This document shows positions 53,125 through 61,974 of a DNA stretch of 64,000 nucleotides, piece after piece. The translations under genes were made by a program, and so were the position numbers. The notes under the pieces were generated by a model. That model searched no databases. It was not told the origin of the DNA and saw only the letters and a list, made by a program, of their open reading frames with translations. The DNA is taken from assembly GCF_011764565.1 (NCBI RefSeq), contig NZ_AP022871.1:9300320-9364319 (forward strand), written 5' to 3'. The stretch is from Phytohabitans suffuscus. Its GTDB lineage: Bacteria > Actinomycetota > Actinomycetes > Mycobacteriales > Micromonosporaceae. Position 1 is the first letter of the stretch; each line of letters opens with the position of its first letter.

Positions 53125-54698
53125 TACACCCTCCGTCCCCAACGAGATGGTGAACCCCCGGCCACCTTAAGCCGTCCGCCGATGGAAGCGTCGCGCAGTA
53201 TGCGGATCTGTCCGCGAAGCAGCAGGACGCCCATGATCAGGGCGAACGCGGCCGCGGCGGTCCGCCCGACCGGATCGAGCCACTGATCAGCCACGGACGC
53301 CGCGACCAGCACCAGAGCGACGAACCCGGCGGCTAACCCTACCGGGGCGAGCCATGACATCCGGTGCAGGCGCCACGCCGTGACGACCGGACCACCGGCG
53401 GTCACCGCGGTGCCGCACAGGTAGCCGAGCCCCACACCGGTCGCGCCGAGCGGCCCGCCCAGCGCGGCCACCACGGCGAGCCCGGTGACCAGACCGGCGA
53501 CCGCGGAGAGCACCGGCACGCGTACGTGCGCCCCGCTGGAGAGCGCGTTCACGGCGGGCACGGCGACCACCGCCAGGTAGGTGGCGGCGAGCATCAGCCG
53601 CAGCACGGGCGCGCCGTCGGCGTACCGCGAGCCGCCGAAGACGGTCAGGATCTCGGGCGCCAGCAGCAGCGCGACGGCGAACAGCGGCGCGAGCACGACG
53701 AGCAGCGCGCGGGTGGAGACGTCGGCCTGGCGGCGCACGTCGGCCAGGTCGCCGGCGCCGTGCGCGCGGGCCATCGACGGGAACAGCACGATGCCGAGCG
53801 CGCGGGGCAGGAAGTACGCGGGCGCGATGAGCGTGACCGCGGCCGCGAAGTAGGCGACCTCCTGCCGGGAGGCGAAGTGGTTGGCCAGCAGCTGGGTGCC
53901 CTGCAGGAAGCCCTGCGAGCAGAGCGTGCCGAGGCAGGCGAGCGCGACGAAGACGGCGATCTCGCGGCTGGCGGTGAACCGTTCTCGCGGCCCCCGGGTC
54001 AGCGGCCGCACCCGCCACCACGCGCCGAGCGTGAAGAGCGTGTAACCCGCCGCGAGCGGCAGCAGGTACACGGACCAGCCGGCGGCCACCACCAGCACCG
54101 TCGCCGCCAGGGCCAGGCCGGAGCAGGCCAGCTCCAGCCTCGTGTACGCCGGGACGAGCCCGAAGCCGTAGAGCACCGACTTCTGCACCGAGTACGCGGA
54201 GAACGCGCAGCACAGCGCCGCCACCTGGAACGTGTCGAGCCAGCCGAGGTCGAAGACGGCGGCGGCGCCGAGGGCCGCGCCGAGGCTGATCGGCACCGCG
54301 CCGGCCCAGCCCACCCGGACCAGCAGCCGGTGCACGCCCCGCGCCGCGGCCGGGTCGCCCCGCCCCTGCTCGAACGGGATGAACTTGGACGCCGCGCTCG
54401 CCACCCCGGCGGGCAGCAGCAGGCTGCCGATCGTGGTGATGGCGATGAGCGTGCCGACGAGGCCGTACGTCCGCTGGTCGGTGGCCCGGCTGACCATGGC
54501 GCCGTGCAGGAGCCGGGTCAGGCCGAGCGCGACGAGTCCCGCCATCGACAGCAGCCCCGCGCGGACGATGCCGGGGCGCGGCGGTGCGGCGGTGCTGGTC
54601 GCGCTCGCTGTCACCCCGGAAGGTCGGCTCCCGCCGACCTCGTCGCCGCGCTCCTCGGAACGGCGGTCGCCGGCCTCCGGGGCTGGGGTATCAACCAC
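53124..54698 (-). CDS. Wzx/MOP-type flippase
   Basis: The 524-residue protein has about fourteen helices after a hydrophilic N-terminal tail. It has the polysaccharide-biosynthesis flippase pattern (GTLIAITTIGSLLLPAGVAS, AAVTLIAPAYFLPRALGIVL, then YADGAPVLRLMLAATYLAVV). It would flip the lipid-linked glycan made by the operon. GTG 54698 overlaps the glycosyltransferase stop by 8 nt. Confidence 0.9.
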   Translation of the reverse strand: MVDTPAPEAGDRRSEERGDEVGGSRPSGVTASATSTAAPPRPGIVRAGLLSMAGLVALGLTRLLHGAMVSRATDQRTYGLVGTLIAITTIGSLLLPAGVASAASKFIPFEQGRGDPAAARGVHRLLVRVGWAGAVPISLGAALGAAAVFDLGWLDTFQVAALCCAFSAYSVQKSVLYGFGLVPAYTRLELACSGLALAATVLVVAAGWSVYLLPLAAGYTLFTLGAWWRVRPLTRGPRERFTASREIAVFVALACLGTLCSQGFLQGTQLLANHFASRQEVAYFAAAVTLIAPAYFLPRALGIVLFPSMARAHGAGDLADVRRQADVSTRALLVVLAPLFAVALLLAPEILTVFGGSRYADGAPVLRLMLAATYLAVVAVPAVNALSSGAHVRVPVLSAVAGLVTGLAVVAALGGPLGATGVGLGYLCGTAVTAGGPVVTAWRLHRMSWLAPVGLAAGFVALVLVAASVADQWLDPVGRTAAAAFALIMGVLLLRGQIRILRDASIGGRLKVAGGSPSRWGRRV

Positions 54699-55910
54699 GC
54701 CTAGCGGTGAGGCGGTCGACGACCGCGAAGTAGTGCTTCTTCTGCTCGCTCCACCGCAGGCCGGCCATGACCTCGCTGGCCCGGGCCGCCTGGGCCATGG
54801 CGCGGTCGGGGTCGGCGGCCAGTTCGCGCATGGCCTCGTGCAGCGTGTCGGGGTCGGCCGGGTCGACGTAGCGGACCGTGTCGTCCGGGAAGTAGCGCGA
54901 GATGACCGGGTTGCGGAACGTGATGACCGGGACGCCGAGCATCGCGTACTCCATCAGCTTCGTGGGGAGCACGCCGTCGGTCCACGGGTCGAGCCGGCTC
55001 GGCACGAGTCCGATGTGGACCTTGTCCAGCTCCTTCACGATCTCGGGGAGCGGGTAGAGCCGGGTCGGCAGGTCGACCGCGTCGCGGATGCCGAGCGCCT
55101 CGGCCCGCGCGCCCAGCTCCTCCAGCCCGTCGCCGCTGCCGCGCACCTGCAGGCGCGCGCCGGGGAAGTCGCCGCGCAGCCGGGCCAGGGCCTCGGTCGC
55201 CTCGACGAGGCCGTGGCGGGGCGCGATGAGGCCGTGGTAGCTGAAGACGACCTCGCCGGCCGGGTCCCAGCGCAGCGGCTCGGGGCGCGGGACGAACAGG
55301 CGCTCGTCGGGGCAGTTCATGACGACCGACACCGGGCGCCTGGTCCAGGCCCGGATCTCGTCCGCGTACGGCTCGTGCACGGTCAGCACCTCGTGCGCGA
55401 ACCGGAACGACGCCTTCTCCGACGCGGTGATCGCGGAGAGCACCTTGCTCTTGCCGGCGAACTTCGACGCGAACAGCTTGGAGGTCAGGTCGTGCACGTC
55501 GAGCAGCAGCGGGGTGCCGAACAGCCGGGGCACGACCGCGGCGAAGACCAGCGCCTCGGGCATCGAGTGGGCCTGCACCAGGTCGAACGCGCGGGGCGGG
55601 TGGTCAGCCAGCGGGCGGCCCGGGCGCCGAAGCCGCCGTAGAGCGACAGGTATGCCTTGGCGGAGCTGCCCCGGTACTTGCGGGTGGGCAGGTGCACCAC
55701 CTTGACGCCGTCGACGACGTCGACCTCGGGGCGGCCGGGCGCGGCGAGCGCGACCACGGTCACCTCGTCACCGCGGGCGACGAGCGCCTCCGCCTGGCGG
55801 CGCACGCGCGGGTCCGATTCGTACTCGCTCACCACGATCATGCCGATCCGGAGCGGGCGGCCCGGATCGGGCGTCGGTGGGGTGGCCTTCTCCGGCGCCG
55901 ACAACGTCAC
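54691..55910 (-). CDS. GT4-family glycosyltransferase, first gene of the glycan operon (one frame break)
   Basis: The N-terminal part (IGMIVVSEYESDPRVRRQAE) and C-terminal part (AHSMPEALVFAAVVPRLFGT through GVLPTKLMEYAMLGVPVITF) are in different frames. One G added at GGGG 55593-55596 gives LTTRPRAFDLVQAHSMPE. Restored length is about 406 residues, normal for a GT-B glycosyltransferase. GTG 55910 is a reasonable start, although no clear Shine-Dalgarno is seen and a hairpin lies just upstream. It starts a run of seven overlapping genes. Confidence 0.85.
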
Positions 55911-55918
55911 GCGCCCGA

Positions 55919-55945
55919 GGATAGGTGCGGCGCGCTCGCCTATCC
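55919..55945 (-). promoter_or_regulatory. 5' UTR hairpin before the glycan operon
   Basis: GGATAGG (55919-55925) pairs with CCTATCC (55939-55945), ending 8 nt before the start codon, so it covers the ribosome-binding region. Confidence 0.5.
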
Positions 55946-55967
55946 CCGGGCGGGGGCCATGGCGCGA

Positions 55968-55997
55968 ATTATTTACCTTTCGTTTACCTCGCGTCCA
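55968..55997 (-). promoter_or_regulatory. promoter of the glycan operon with direct repeats
   Basis: On the minus strand TGGACG (55992-55997), an 18-nt spacer and AATAAT (55968-55973) form a promoter. Two AGGTAAA copies 11 bp apart (55972-55978, 55983-55989) lie across the spacer and could bind a regulator on one face of the helix. Confidence 0.55.
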
Positions 55998-56061
55998 CCT
56001 TCGCCGGCGCCGGCACGGCGAGATCCGAGCCCGGCCGGCGCGCTGTGACAAGCTGTCCGGC

Positions 56062-56987
56062 ATGACGCTGCTCCTCGTGGACGCGCCGAGCCTCTACTTC
56101 CGGGCGTACTTCGGGATCCCCGAGTCCGCCGCGAAGGCCCCGACGGCACGCCGGTCAACGCCGTGCGCGGGTTCGTCGACTTCCTCGCCACCCTGATCCG
56201 GGGCCGCCACCCGGACCGCCTGGTGTGCGCGATGGACGCCGACTGGCGCCCGGCGTGGCGGGTCGAGCTGCTCCCGACGTACAAGGCGCACCGCCTCGAC
56301 GCGGGCGGGGCGCCCGGCGCCGAGATCGTGCCCGACACCCTGGTCCCGCAGATCCCGCTGATCCTGGAGGTGCTGGAGGCGGTCGGCATCCCGGCGGTCG
56401 AGGCCCCCGGCTACGAGGCCGACGACGTGCTCGGCACCCTCGCCACCACCCAGCCCGGCCCGGTCGAGGTGGCCTCCGGCGACCGCGACCTGTTCCAGCT
56501 CGTCGACGACGGCAAGCCGGTCCGCCTGCTCTACTGCGGCCGCGGCGTGGCCAAGCTGGAGGACTGCGACGACACCGCGGTCCGTGCCAAGTACGGCGTG
56601 CCGGCCGCCGCGTACGCCGACTTCGCCGCCCTGCGCGGCGACCCCAGCGACGGCCTGCCCGGCGTGCCCGGCGTCGGCGAGAAGACCGCCGCCCGGCTGG
56701 TCACCCGCTACGGCGACCTGGACGGCATCCTGGCCGCGCTGGACGACCCGAAGGCCGGATTCGCGGCGGGCCTGCGCGGCAAGCTGGCGGCCGCCCGCGA
56801 CTACCTGGCGGTGGCGCCGAAGGTGGTGCGGGTCGCGCGCGACATCCCGTTCCCCGACTTCGACACGAGCCTGCCGACCGCCCCGGTGGACCCCGACCGC
56901 CTGCTGGCCCTGGCCGAGAAGTGGAACCTGGCCGGCTCCTGCAGGCGCCTCGTCGACGCCCTGGCCCTCCCCCGCCCCACCCACTAG
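56062..56987 (+). CDS. 5'-3' exonuclease (polymerase I-type N-terminal domain; one frame break)
   Basis: After one C is added at CCCC 56138-56141 the protein reads LLLVDAPSLYFRAYFGIPES, AKAPDGTPVNAVRGFVDFLA and on through DRLVCAMDADWRPAWR, GDRDLFQLVDD and GVPGVGEKTAARLVTRYGDL. It is a complete FEN/Pol I-type 5' nuclease of about 308 residues with helix-hairpin-helix and the metal-binding Asp cluster. Actinobacteria commonly have this separate copy, used in removing RNA primers. ATG 56062 is the family start. Confidence 0.9.
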
Positions 56988-57028
56988 GAAAGCCGCGACC
57001 TCGATCCTCTAGATCGCATTCAAGAAGG

Positions 57029-57050
57029 CGGATCCGGCTTCCCGGATCCG
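57029..57050 (+). terminator. 9-bp hairpin after the exonuclease gene
   Basis: CGGATCCGG (57029-57037), loop CTTC, CCGGATCCG (57042-57050), 41 nt after the stop. Confidence 0.65.
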
Positions 57051-57082
57051 TCGGGCGATCCGCGCCCGCGGCGCTTTCACCT

Positions 57083-57176
57083 GGTTTGTCCGCCCGCCGC
57101 GGCGAGCGGGATCGGGGTCTCGGCGGATCGTGGTACGGATCCGCCCCCCTGGGGGCAGGTTCGTACCACGATCCGC
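57083..57176 (+). repeat. family A extragenic element, copy A4
   Basis: The box GGTTTGTCCGCCC (57083-57095) is followed by TCTCGGCGGATCGTGGTACG. The stem 57123-57136 pairs perfectly (14 bp) with 57163-57176; the loop has an inner GCCCCC/GGGGGC pair. It lies between convergent genes. Confidence 0.88.
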
Positions 57177-57233
57177 GAGCCGCGCGGGCGAAGGGTGGGG
57201 GCGACCTCAGCGATCCGATGTAAGGCTGGGCCG

Positions 57234-58091
57234 CTACTGGCGGCGGGTGGACGTCGGGAAGTTGGTGCGGCGGGCGGCCAGGCCGTGCGGGGACGGGGGC
57301 GGCTCGGGCGCGGGGGCGTTCATGCGGTCGGCGATGCGCGAGTCCATGTAGGCGAGGCCGGCGCGGTCCTCCTCGTTCGGGGCGGCCAGGACGGCGTAGA
57401 TGAGCGCGATCGCCACGAGGATGACGGCCAGGATGATCGGCACGAGCAGGTTGGAGGCGGTGGCGCCGGACGGGTCGCCGGGGGTGGGGTGCTCGTGCGC
57501 CGACATGGCGGACATGCCGGTGAAGTGCATGCCGTTCACGGCCACGCCCATGACCAGCGCGGAGGCGACGATCGCGAGCGCGCCGCGGACGTTCACGGCG
57601 AGCCAGAAGGCGACCGTGGCGGCGACCACCGCGATGGCGATCGACAGGCCGACGCGCAGCGACTCGTACTGGATGTCGGCGTCCACCCGCATGGCGGCCA
57701 TGCCGGTGTAGTGCATGCCGGCCACGCCCACGCCCGCGAAGACGCCGCCGACCAGGATCTTGACGATCGAGGGGCGGCCGAGCGCGGTGATGAACAGGCC
57801 GATGCCGACCGCCACCACCGCGATGATGGCGCTCACCGCGGTCAGCGCCACGTCGTAGCGGATCTGCTGCCCGACCACCGAGAAGCCGAGCATGGCCATG
57901 AAGTGCATGCTCCAGATCGCGGTGCCGCCGATCGCCCACGCGGCGAGCATCAGCCACCAGGCGCGCTGTGCCGCGTTCTTGGCCTCGCGCACCCGCACCG
58001 CGCACGTCAGGCCGAGCAGCGAGCCCAGCACCGACAGCGCGTAGCTGAGCGCCGGCGTGATCCAGCCGTACTCGAAGTGGTTGATGTCCAC
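57234..58091 (-). CDS. MHYT-domain integral membrane protein
   Basis: The 285-residue protein has seven membrane helices and three MHYT-type motifs: SMHFMAM, GMHYTGM and GMHFTGM, each followed by small-residue helices. MHYT domains are proposed to bind copper and sense oxygen, CO or NO. Here the domain stands alone, with no GGDEF/EAL or kinase part, and ends in a Pro-rich cytoplasmic tail. GTG 58091 is the family start. Function unknown beyond possible redox-gas sensing. Confidence 0.88.
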   Translation of the reverse strand: MDINHFEYGWITPALSYALSVLGSLLGLTCAVRVREAKNAAQRAWWLMLAAWAIGGTAIWSMHFMAMLGFSVVGQQIRYDVALTAVSAIIAVVAVGIGLFITALGRPSIVKILVGGVFAGVGVAGMHYTGMAAMRVDADIQYESLRVGLSIAIAVVAATVAFWLAVNVRGALAIVASALVMGVAVNGMHFTGMSAMSAHEHPTPGDPSGATASNLLVPIILAVILVAIALIYAVLAAPNEEDRAGLAYMDSRIADRMNAPAPEPPPSPHGLAARRTNFPTSTRRQ

Positions 58092-58255
58092 GGTCCGTCC
58101 GTCCCCAAATGGCCCCTGCCAGCCAAAACAGAGGCGCGCTCGCGTTTGCGATCATTAAGTGACGATCGGCGTTCTACAACTGGACGGTCGGCTACATCTC
58201 GGAACGTATCCAGAAAACTACGAGATGGCAGCACCCGGAAAGAAAGGCAACGGCG

Positions 58256-61030
58256 CTAGGCGACCGCGTTGTAGGCGAGCACCCCGCGGTTGACCGCGCC
58301 CATCGCGGAGCGGGCCGTCTCGCGCAGGTCGGGGCTGGCCGAGGCGGCCTCGGCGACCTGGCCGAGCAGGTCGACCACCTGCCTCGCCCAGCGCACGAAG
58401 TCGCCGGCCGGCATCTCGCCGTCCAGGTTGTGGCCGCTCGCGAGCACCTTCGCGAGGTCCTCTCCCCGGGCCCAGCGGAAGATCGGCCACACGAAGCCGA
58501 GGTCGGGCTCGCGGGTGAGGTCGAGGCCCCGGGACGCCTCGTCGGCCTCCAGCTCGGCCCAGATCTTCACGGTGGCGTCGACGGCGTCGGATATCGGACC
58601 GCGCGGCACCGAGGCGCGCTCGTCGCCCTCGCGCCGGGCCTCGTACAGCACGACCGAGACGGCCGCGGCCAGCTCGGCCGCGGACAGGCCGTCCCACACG
58701 CCGCGGCGCAGGCACTCGGCGACGAGCAGGTCGGCCTCGGTCCAGATCCGGGCGAGCATCCGGCCGGCGTCGGTGACCTCGCCCCCGGGCGTCAGGTATC
58801 CCCGGCTGGTGAGCAGGTCGCACACGTTGTCGAAGGTCCGCGCGAGCGAGCTGGTGCGCCCGGCCACCTTTTCGCGCAGCTGCTCCGTGTCGCGCGCCAG
58901 GCGGTGGCGCCGCTCGGCCCAGCGGGCGTGCTCCTCGCGCTCCGGGCAGGCGTGGCACGGATGCTGGCGCAGCTCCACCCGCAGCAGCGCCAGCTCGTGG
59001 TCCTCGCCGTCGCCCCCGCGCGAGCGCGACCGCCGCCCCGCGTTGCGGTCCAGGCCGGTCGCGGTCACCTGGGCGGCGAGGTCGCGGCGGGCGGCCGGCG
59101 AGCGGTGGTTGAAGTGCTTGGGCACCCGCACCCGGGCCAGCACCTCGGCCGGCGCGGTGAAGTCGGCCGGGGTGACCCGCCCGGCCCACCTGTCCTGGGT
59201 GAGCACCAGCGGCCGGGGCTCGCCGAAGCCGCCCACGCCCGGGTCGAGCACCACGGCCAGCCCGGAGCGGCGGCCAGACGGCACGCGGACGACGTCGCCG
59301 ACCCGCAGCCGTTCCAGGGAGCGGACCGCCTCGGCGCGGCGCTGGCTGCTGCCCTGCCGCGCCAGGGAGCGCTCGCGGTCGCCGATCGCCACGCGCAGCG
59401 AGAAGTACTGGTCGAAGTCGCCGTGGTGGCAGCGGACCTCGTTGCCGTACGCCTCGATGGTCTCCTGGTTGCGCTGCACCTGCCGGGCCAGCCCGACCAC
59501 CGACCGGTCCGCCTGGAACTGCGCGAACGACGACTCCAGTAGCTCGCGCGCGGGCGCCGCGCCGACCGTGCCGACGAGGTTGGCGGCCATGTTGTACGAC
59601 GGGCGGAAGCTGGAGCGCAGCGGGTAGGTGCGGGTGGAGGCGAGCCCGGCCACGTGCCGCGGGTCGACCTCGGGCGCCCACACCACGACGGCGTGCCCCT
59701 CCACGTCGATGCCCCGGCGGCCGGCGCGGCCGGTGAGCTGGGTGTACTCCCCCGGCGTCAGGTCGACGTGCGCCTCGCCGTTGAACTTCACCAGCCGCTC
59801 CAGCACCACGCACCGGGCCGGCATGTTGATGCCCAGGGCGAGCGTCTCGGTGGCGAAGACGGCCTTGACCAGCCCGCGCACGAACAGCTCCTCGACGACC
59901 TCCTTGAACGCCGGCAGCAGGCCCGCGTGGTGGGCCGCCAGCCCGCGCTCCAGCCCGTCGAGCCACTCCCAGTAGCCGAGGACCTGCAGGTCACCGCCGG
60001 GGATGGAGGCCATCCGGGCCTCGGCCACGCGGCGGATCTCGGCCCGCTCGTCGGGGGTGGTGAGCCGCAGCCCGGCGTGCAGGCACTGCTGCACGGCGGC
60101 GTCGCAGCCGGCGCGGCTGAAGATGAACAGGATCGCCGGCAGCAGCCCCTCGCGGTCGAGCCGCTCGACGATGTCGGCGCGCAGCGGCGGCCGCCAGCGC
60201 CGCCCGCCCCGGCCGCCGCGACCCGGCGTGTACCCGTCGGTCAGCTCCAGGCGGCGCAGCTGCTCGCGCGAGTAGCGCAGCAGCTCGGGGTGCACGTCGT
60301 GCTTGCGGGCCGCGTCGGCGTCGTGGAACAGGTCGAACATCCGCCGCCCCACCAGCATGTGCTGCCACAGCGGCACCGGACGGTGCTCGCTCACCACCAC
60401 AGCCGTCTCACCCCGGACGGTGACCAGCCAGTCGCCGAACTCCTCCGCGTTGGAGACGGTCGCCGACAGGGAGACGAGCGTCACCGACTCGGGCAGGTGG
60501 ATGATCACCTCCTCCCACACGGCGCCGCGGAACCGGTCGGCGAGGAAGTGCACCTCGTCCATCACCACGTACGCCAGACCCTCCAGAGTGGACGAGCCGG
60601 CGTAGAGCATGTTGCGCAGCACCTCGGTGGTCATCACCACCACGGGCGCGTCGCCGTTGATCGCGTTGTCGCCGGTCAGCAGGCCGACCCGCTCGGCGCC
60701 GTACCGCTGCACCAGATCGTGGTACTTCTGGTTGGACAGCGCCTTGATCGGCGTCGTGTAGAAGCACTTGCGCCGGAGACCGGGCGTCGAGAGCGCCAGG
60801 TGCACCGCGAACTCGCCGACGACGGTCTTCCCGGCCCCGGTGGGCGCGCAGACGAGCACGCCGCTGCCGCGCTCGAGCGCCTCGCACGCCTCCCGCTGGA
60901 AGTCGTCGAGGTCGAACCCGAGGTCGAGGGCGAAGTCGTCGAGGGCGGGAAGACTGCCGATCATCGGGCGGTCAGCGGCCTCTTCGGCCCGTCGGCGCGC
61001 CGCGGCGTACCGCTCGGCGGGGCTGCTCAT
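58256..61030 (-). CDS. helY: HelY-type DEVH-box (Ski2/Mtr4-like) helicase
   Basis: The 924-residue protein is a superfamily 2 helicase: Walker A APTGAGKTV (about 62-70), TTPIKALSNQKY, DEVH in MDEVHFLADRFRG, SLSATVSNAEEFGDW, and motif VI QLTGRAGRRGIDVEG. Helical C-terminal domains follow, as in Mtr4/Ski2. It is a conserved actinobacterial RNA or DNA helicase, often placed near tatAC as here. ATG 61030 is preferred because TAAATT lies 6 nt upstream (leaderless) and it matches the usual SPAERYAAARRRA start; ATG 61036 is in frame. Confidence 0.92.
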   Translation of the reverse strand: MSSPAERYAAARRRAEEAADRPMIGSLPALDDFALDLGFDLDDFQREACEALERGSGVLVCAPTGAGKTVVGEFAVHLALSTPGLRRKCFYTTPIKALSNQKYHDLVQRYGAERVGLLTGDNAINGDAPVVVMTTEVLRNMLYAGSSTLEGLAYVVMDEVHFLADRFRGAVWEEVIIHLPESVTLVSLSATVSNAEEFGDWLVTVRGETAVVVSEHRPVPLWQHMLVGRRMFDLFHDADAARKHDVHPELLRYSREQLRRLELTDGYTPGRGGRGGRRWRPPLRADIVERLDREGLLPAILFIFSRAGCDAAVQQCLHAGLRLTTPDERAEIRRVAEARMASIPGGDLQVLGYWEWLDGLERGLAAHHAGLLPAFKEVVEELFVRGLVKAVFATETLALGINMPARCVVLERLVKFNGEAHVDLTPGEYTQLTGRAGRRGIDVEGHAVVVWAPEVDPRHVAGLASTRTYPLRSSFRPSYNMAANLVGTVGAAPARELLESSFAQFQADRSVVGLARQVQRNQETIEAYGNEVRCHHGDFDQYFSLRVAIGDRERSLARQGSSQRRAEAVRSLERLRVGDVVRVPSGRRSGLAVVLDPGVGGFGEPRPLVLTQDRWAGRVTPADFTAPAEVLARVRVPKHFNHRSPAARRDLAAQVTATGLDRNAGRRSRSRGGDGEDHELALLRVELRQHPCHACPEREEHARWAERRHRLARDTEQLREKVAGRTSSLARTFDNVCDLLTSRGYLTPGGEVTDAGRMLARIWTEADLLVAECLRRGVWDGLSAAELAAAVSVVLYEARREGDERASVPRGPISDAVDATVKIWAELEADEASRGLDLTREPDLGFVWPIFRWARGEDLAKVLASGHNLDGEMPAGDFVRWARQVVDLLGQVAEAASASPDLRETARSAMGAVNRGVLAYNAVA

Positions 61031-61042
61031 GCCCATAATTTA
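61031..61042 (-). promoter_or_regulatory. -10 of leaderless helY promoter (TAAATT)
   Basis: On the minus strand TAAATT (61037-61042) is 6 nt before ATG 61030. Confidence 0.55.
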
Positions 61043-61113
61043 TCTTGCCCGTACACCGCTGTTCAGGTCGCGCCGCCAGCGGGTCGGCTTACCGGACCAA
61101 CCGGGCGACTCGG

Positions 61114-61126
61114 TAGGGTCACGGAC
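61114..61126 (+). promoter_or_regulatory. -10 of leaderless promoter (TAGGGT)
   Basis: TAGGGT (61114-61119) is 7 nt before GTG 61127. Confidence 0.6.
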
Positions 61127-61858
61127 GTGCCGGACCAGACCGCCCTTCCCGACTCCCGACCCACCCGCTCGCCGCTGGACGCGGTGCTCTTCGACTTCCA
61201 CGGCACCCTCGCGCAGGTGGAGGACCCGGTCGGCTGGGTGGTCGCGGCCGCCGAGGAGTGCGGCGTCACGCTCGACCGCGGCCGTGCCACGGTGCTGGCC
61301 GACCGGCTGGTCACCGCCGGGCGCGCGGGCGGCCCGGTGCCCAGCCGGGTGCCGCCCCACCTGGCCGAGGCGTTCGCCGACCGCGACCTGTACGAGCACG
61401 CGCACCGGATGGCGTACACCGGGCTGGCGGCGACCGTGGGCGCGGGCGTGGACGGGCTCGAGGAAGCGCTCTACGAGCGGCTGCTGCGCCCCGAGGGCTG
61501 GGTGCTCTACGCCGACACGGCCGGCACGCTCATGGCGCTCAAGGAGGCGGGCGTGCCGGTGGCGGTGGTCAGCAACATCGGCTTCGACATCCGCCCGCAC
61601 TTCGAGGCGTGGGGCTTCACCGGCCTGGTCGACGCGTTCGTACTGTCGTACGAGGTCGGCCGCATCAAACCCGACCCCGCGATCTTCCTGCGCGCCTGCG
61701 GCGCCCTGGGCGTCGAGCCCGAACGCGCCCTGATGGTCGGCGACACCCCCGCCGACGCGGGCGCCGTCCGCGCCGGCCTGGCCGCGCTCGTCCTGCCCGC
61801 CGCCGAGCCCGGCAAGTCGAACGGCCTCGCCGCCGTCCTCAACCTGACCGCCCCGTAG
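61127..61858 (+). CDS. HAD-superfamily hydrolase
   Basis: The 243-residue protein has HAD motifs: motif I LFDFHGTL, motif II VVSNIG, motif III Lys in GRIKPDP, motif IV MVGDTPADAG. The second Asp of motif I (the usual acid/base, DxD) is His, which makes ordinary phosphatase chemistry uncertain. The cap is of the small helical type. GTG 61127 fits the leaderless -10. It is divergent from helY, a conserved neighbourhood. Confidence 0.88.
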   Translation: MPDQTALPDSRPTRSPLDAVLFDFHGTLAQVEDPVGWVVAAAEECGVTLDRGRATVLADRLVTAGRAGGPVPSRVPPHLAEAFADRDLYEHAHRMAYTGLAATVGAGVDGLEEALYERLLRPEGWVLYADTAGTLMALKEAGVPVAVVSNIGFDIRPHFEAWGFTGLVDAFVLSYEVGRIKPDPAIFLRACGALGVEPERALMVGDTPADAGAVRAGLAALVLPAAEPGKSNGLAAVLNLTAP

Positions 61859-61868
61859 AGCGTTTTCT

Positions 61869-61937
61869 GAGCTACCGCGACGTCCGCGGTGGTCCGGACC
61901 GTCGCTCCCGCGGCCTCACCCTCCGCGTCCGCACGAC
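61869..61937 (+). repeat. family B extragenic element, intact copy
   Basis: This 69-nt block starts GAGCTACCGCGACGTCCGC, passes GGTCCGGACC, and ends near CCTCACCCTCCGCG. It matches B1 at 12601-12669 on the opposite strand and lies between convergent genes. Confidence 0.85.
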
Positions 61938-61940
61938 CGC

Positions 61941-61962
61941 GAGCCCCGCCCAGGCGGGGCTC
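61941..61962. terminator. 10-bp hairpin between HAD and kinase genes
   Basis: GAGCCCCGCC (61941-61950), CA, GGCGGGGCTC (61953-61962): a perfect stem in a convergent gap. Confidence 0.75.
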
Positions 61963-61974
61963 GAACCGGGCGCC

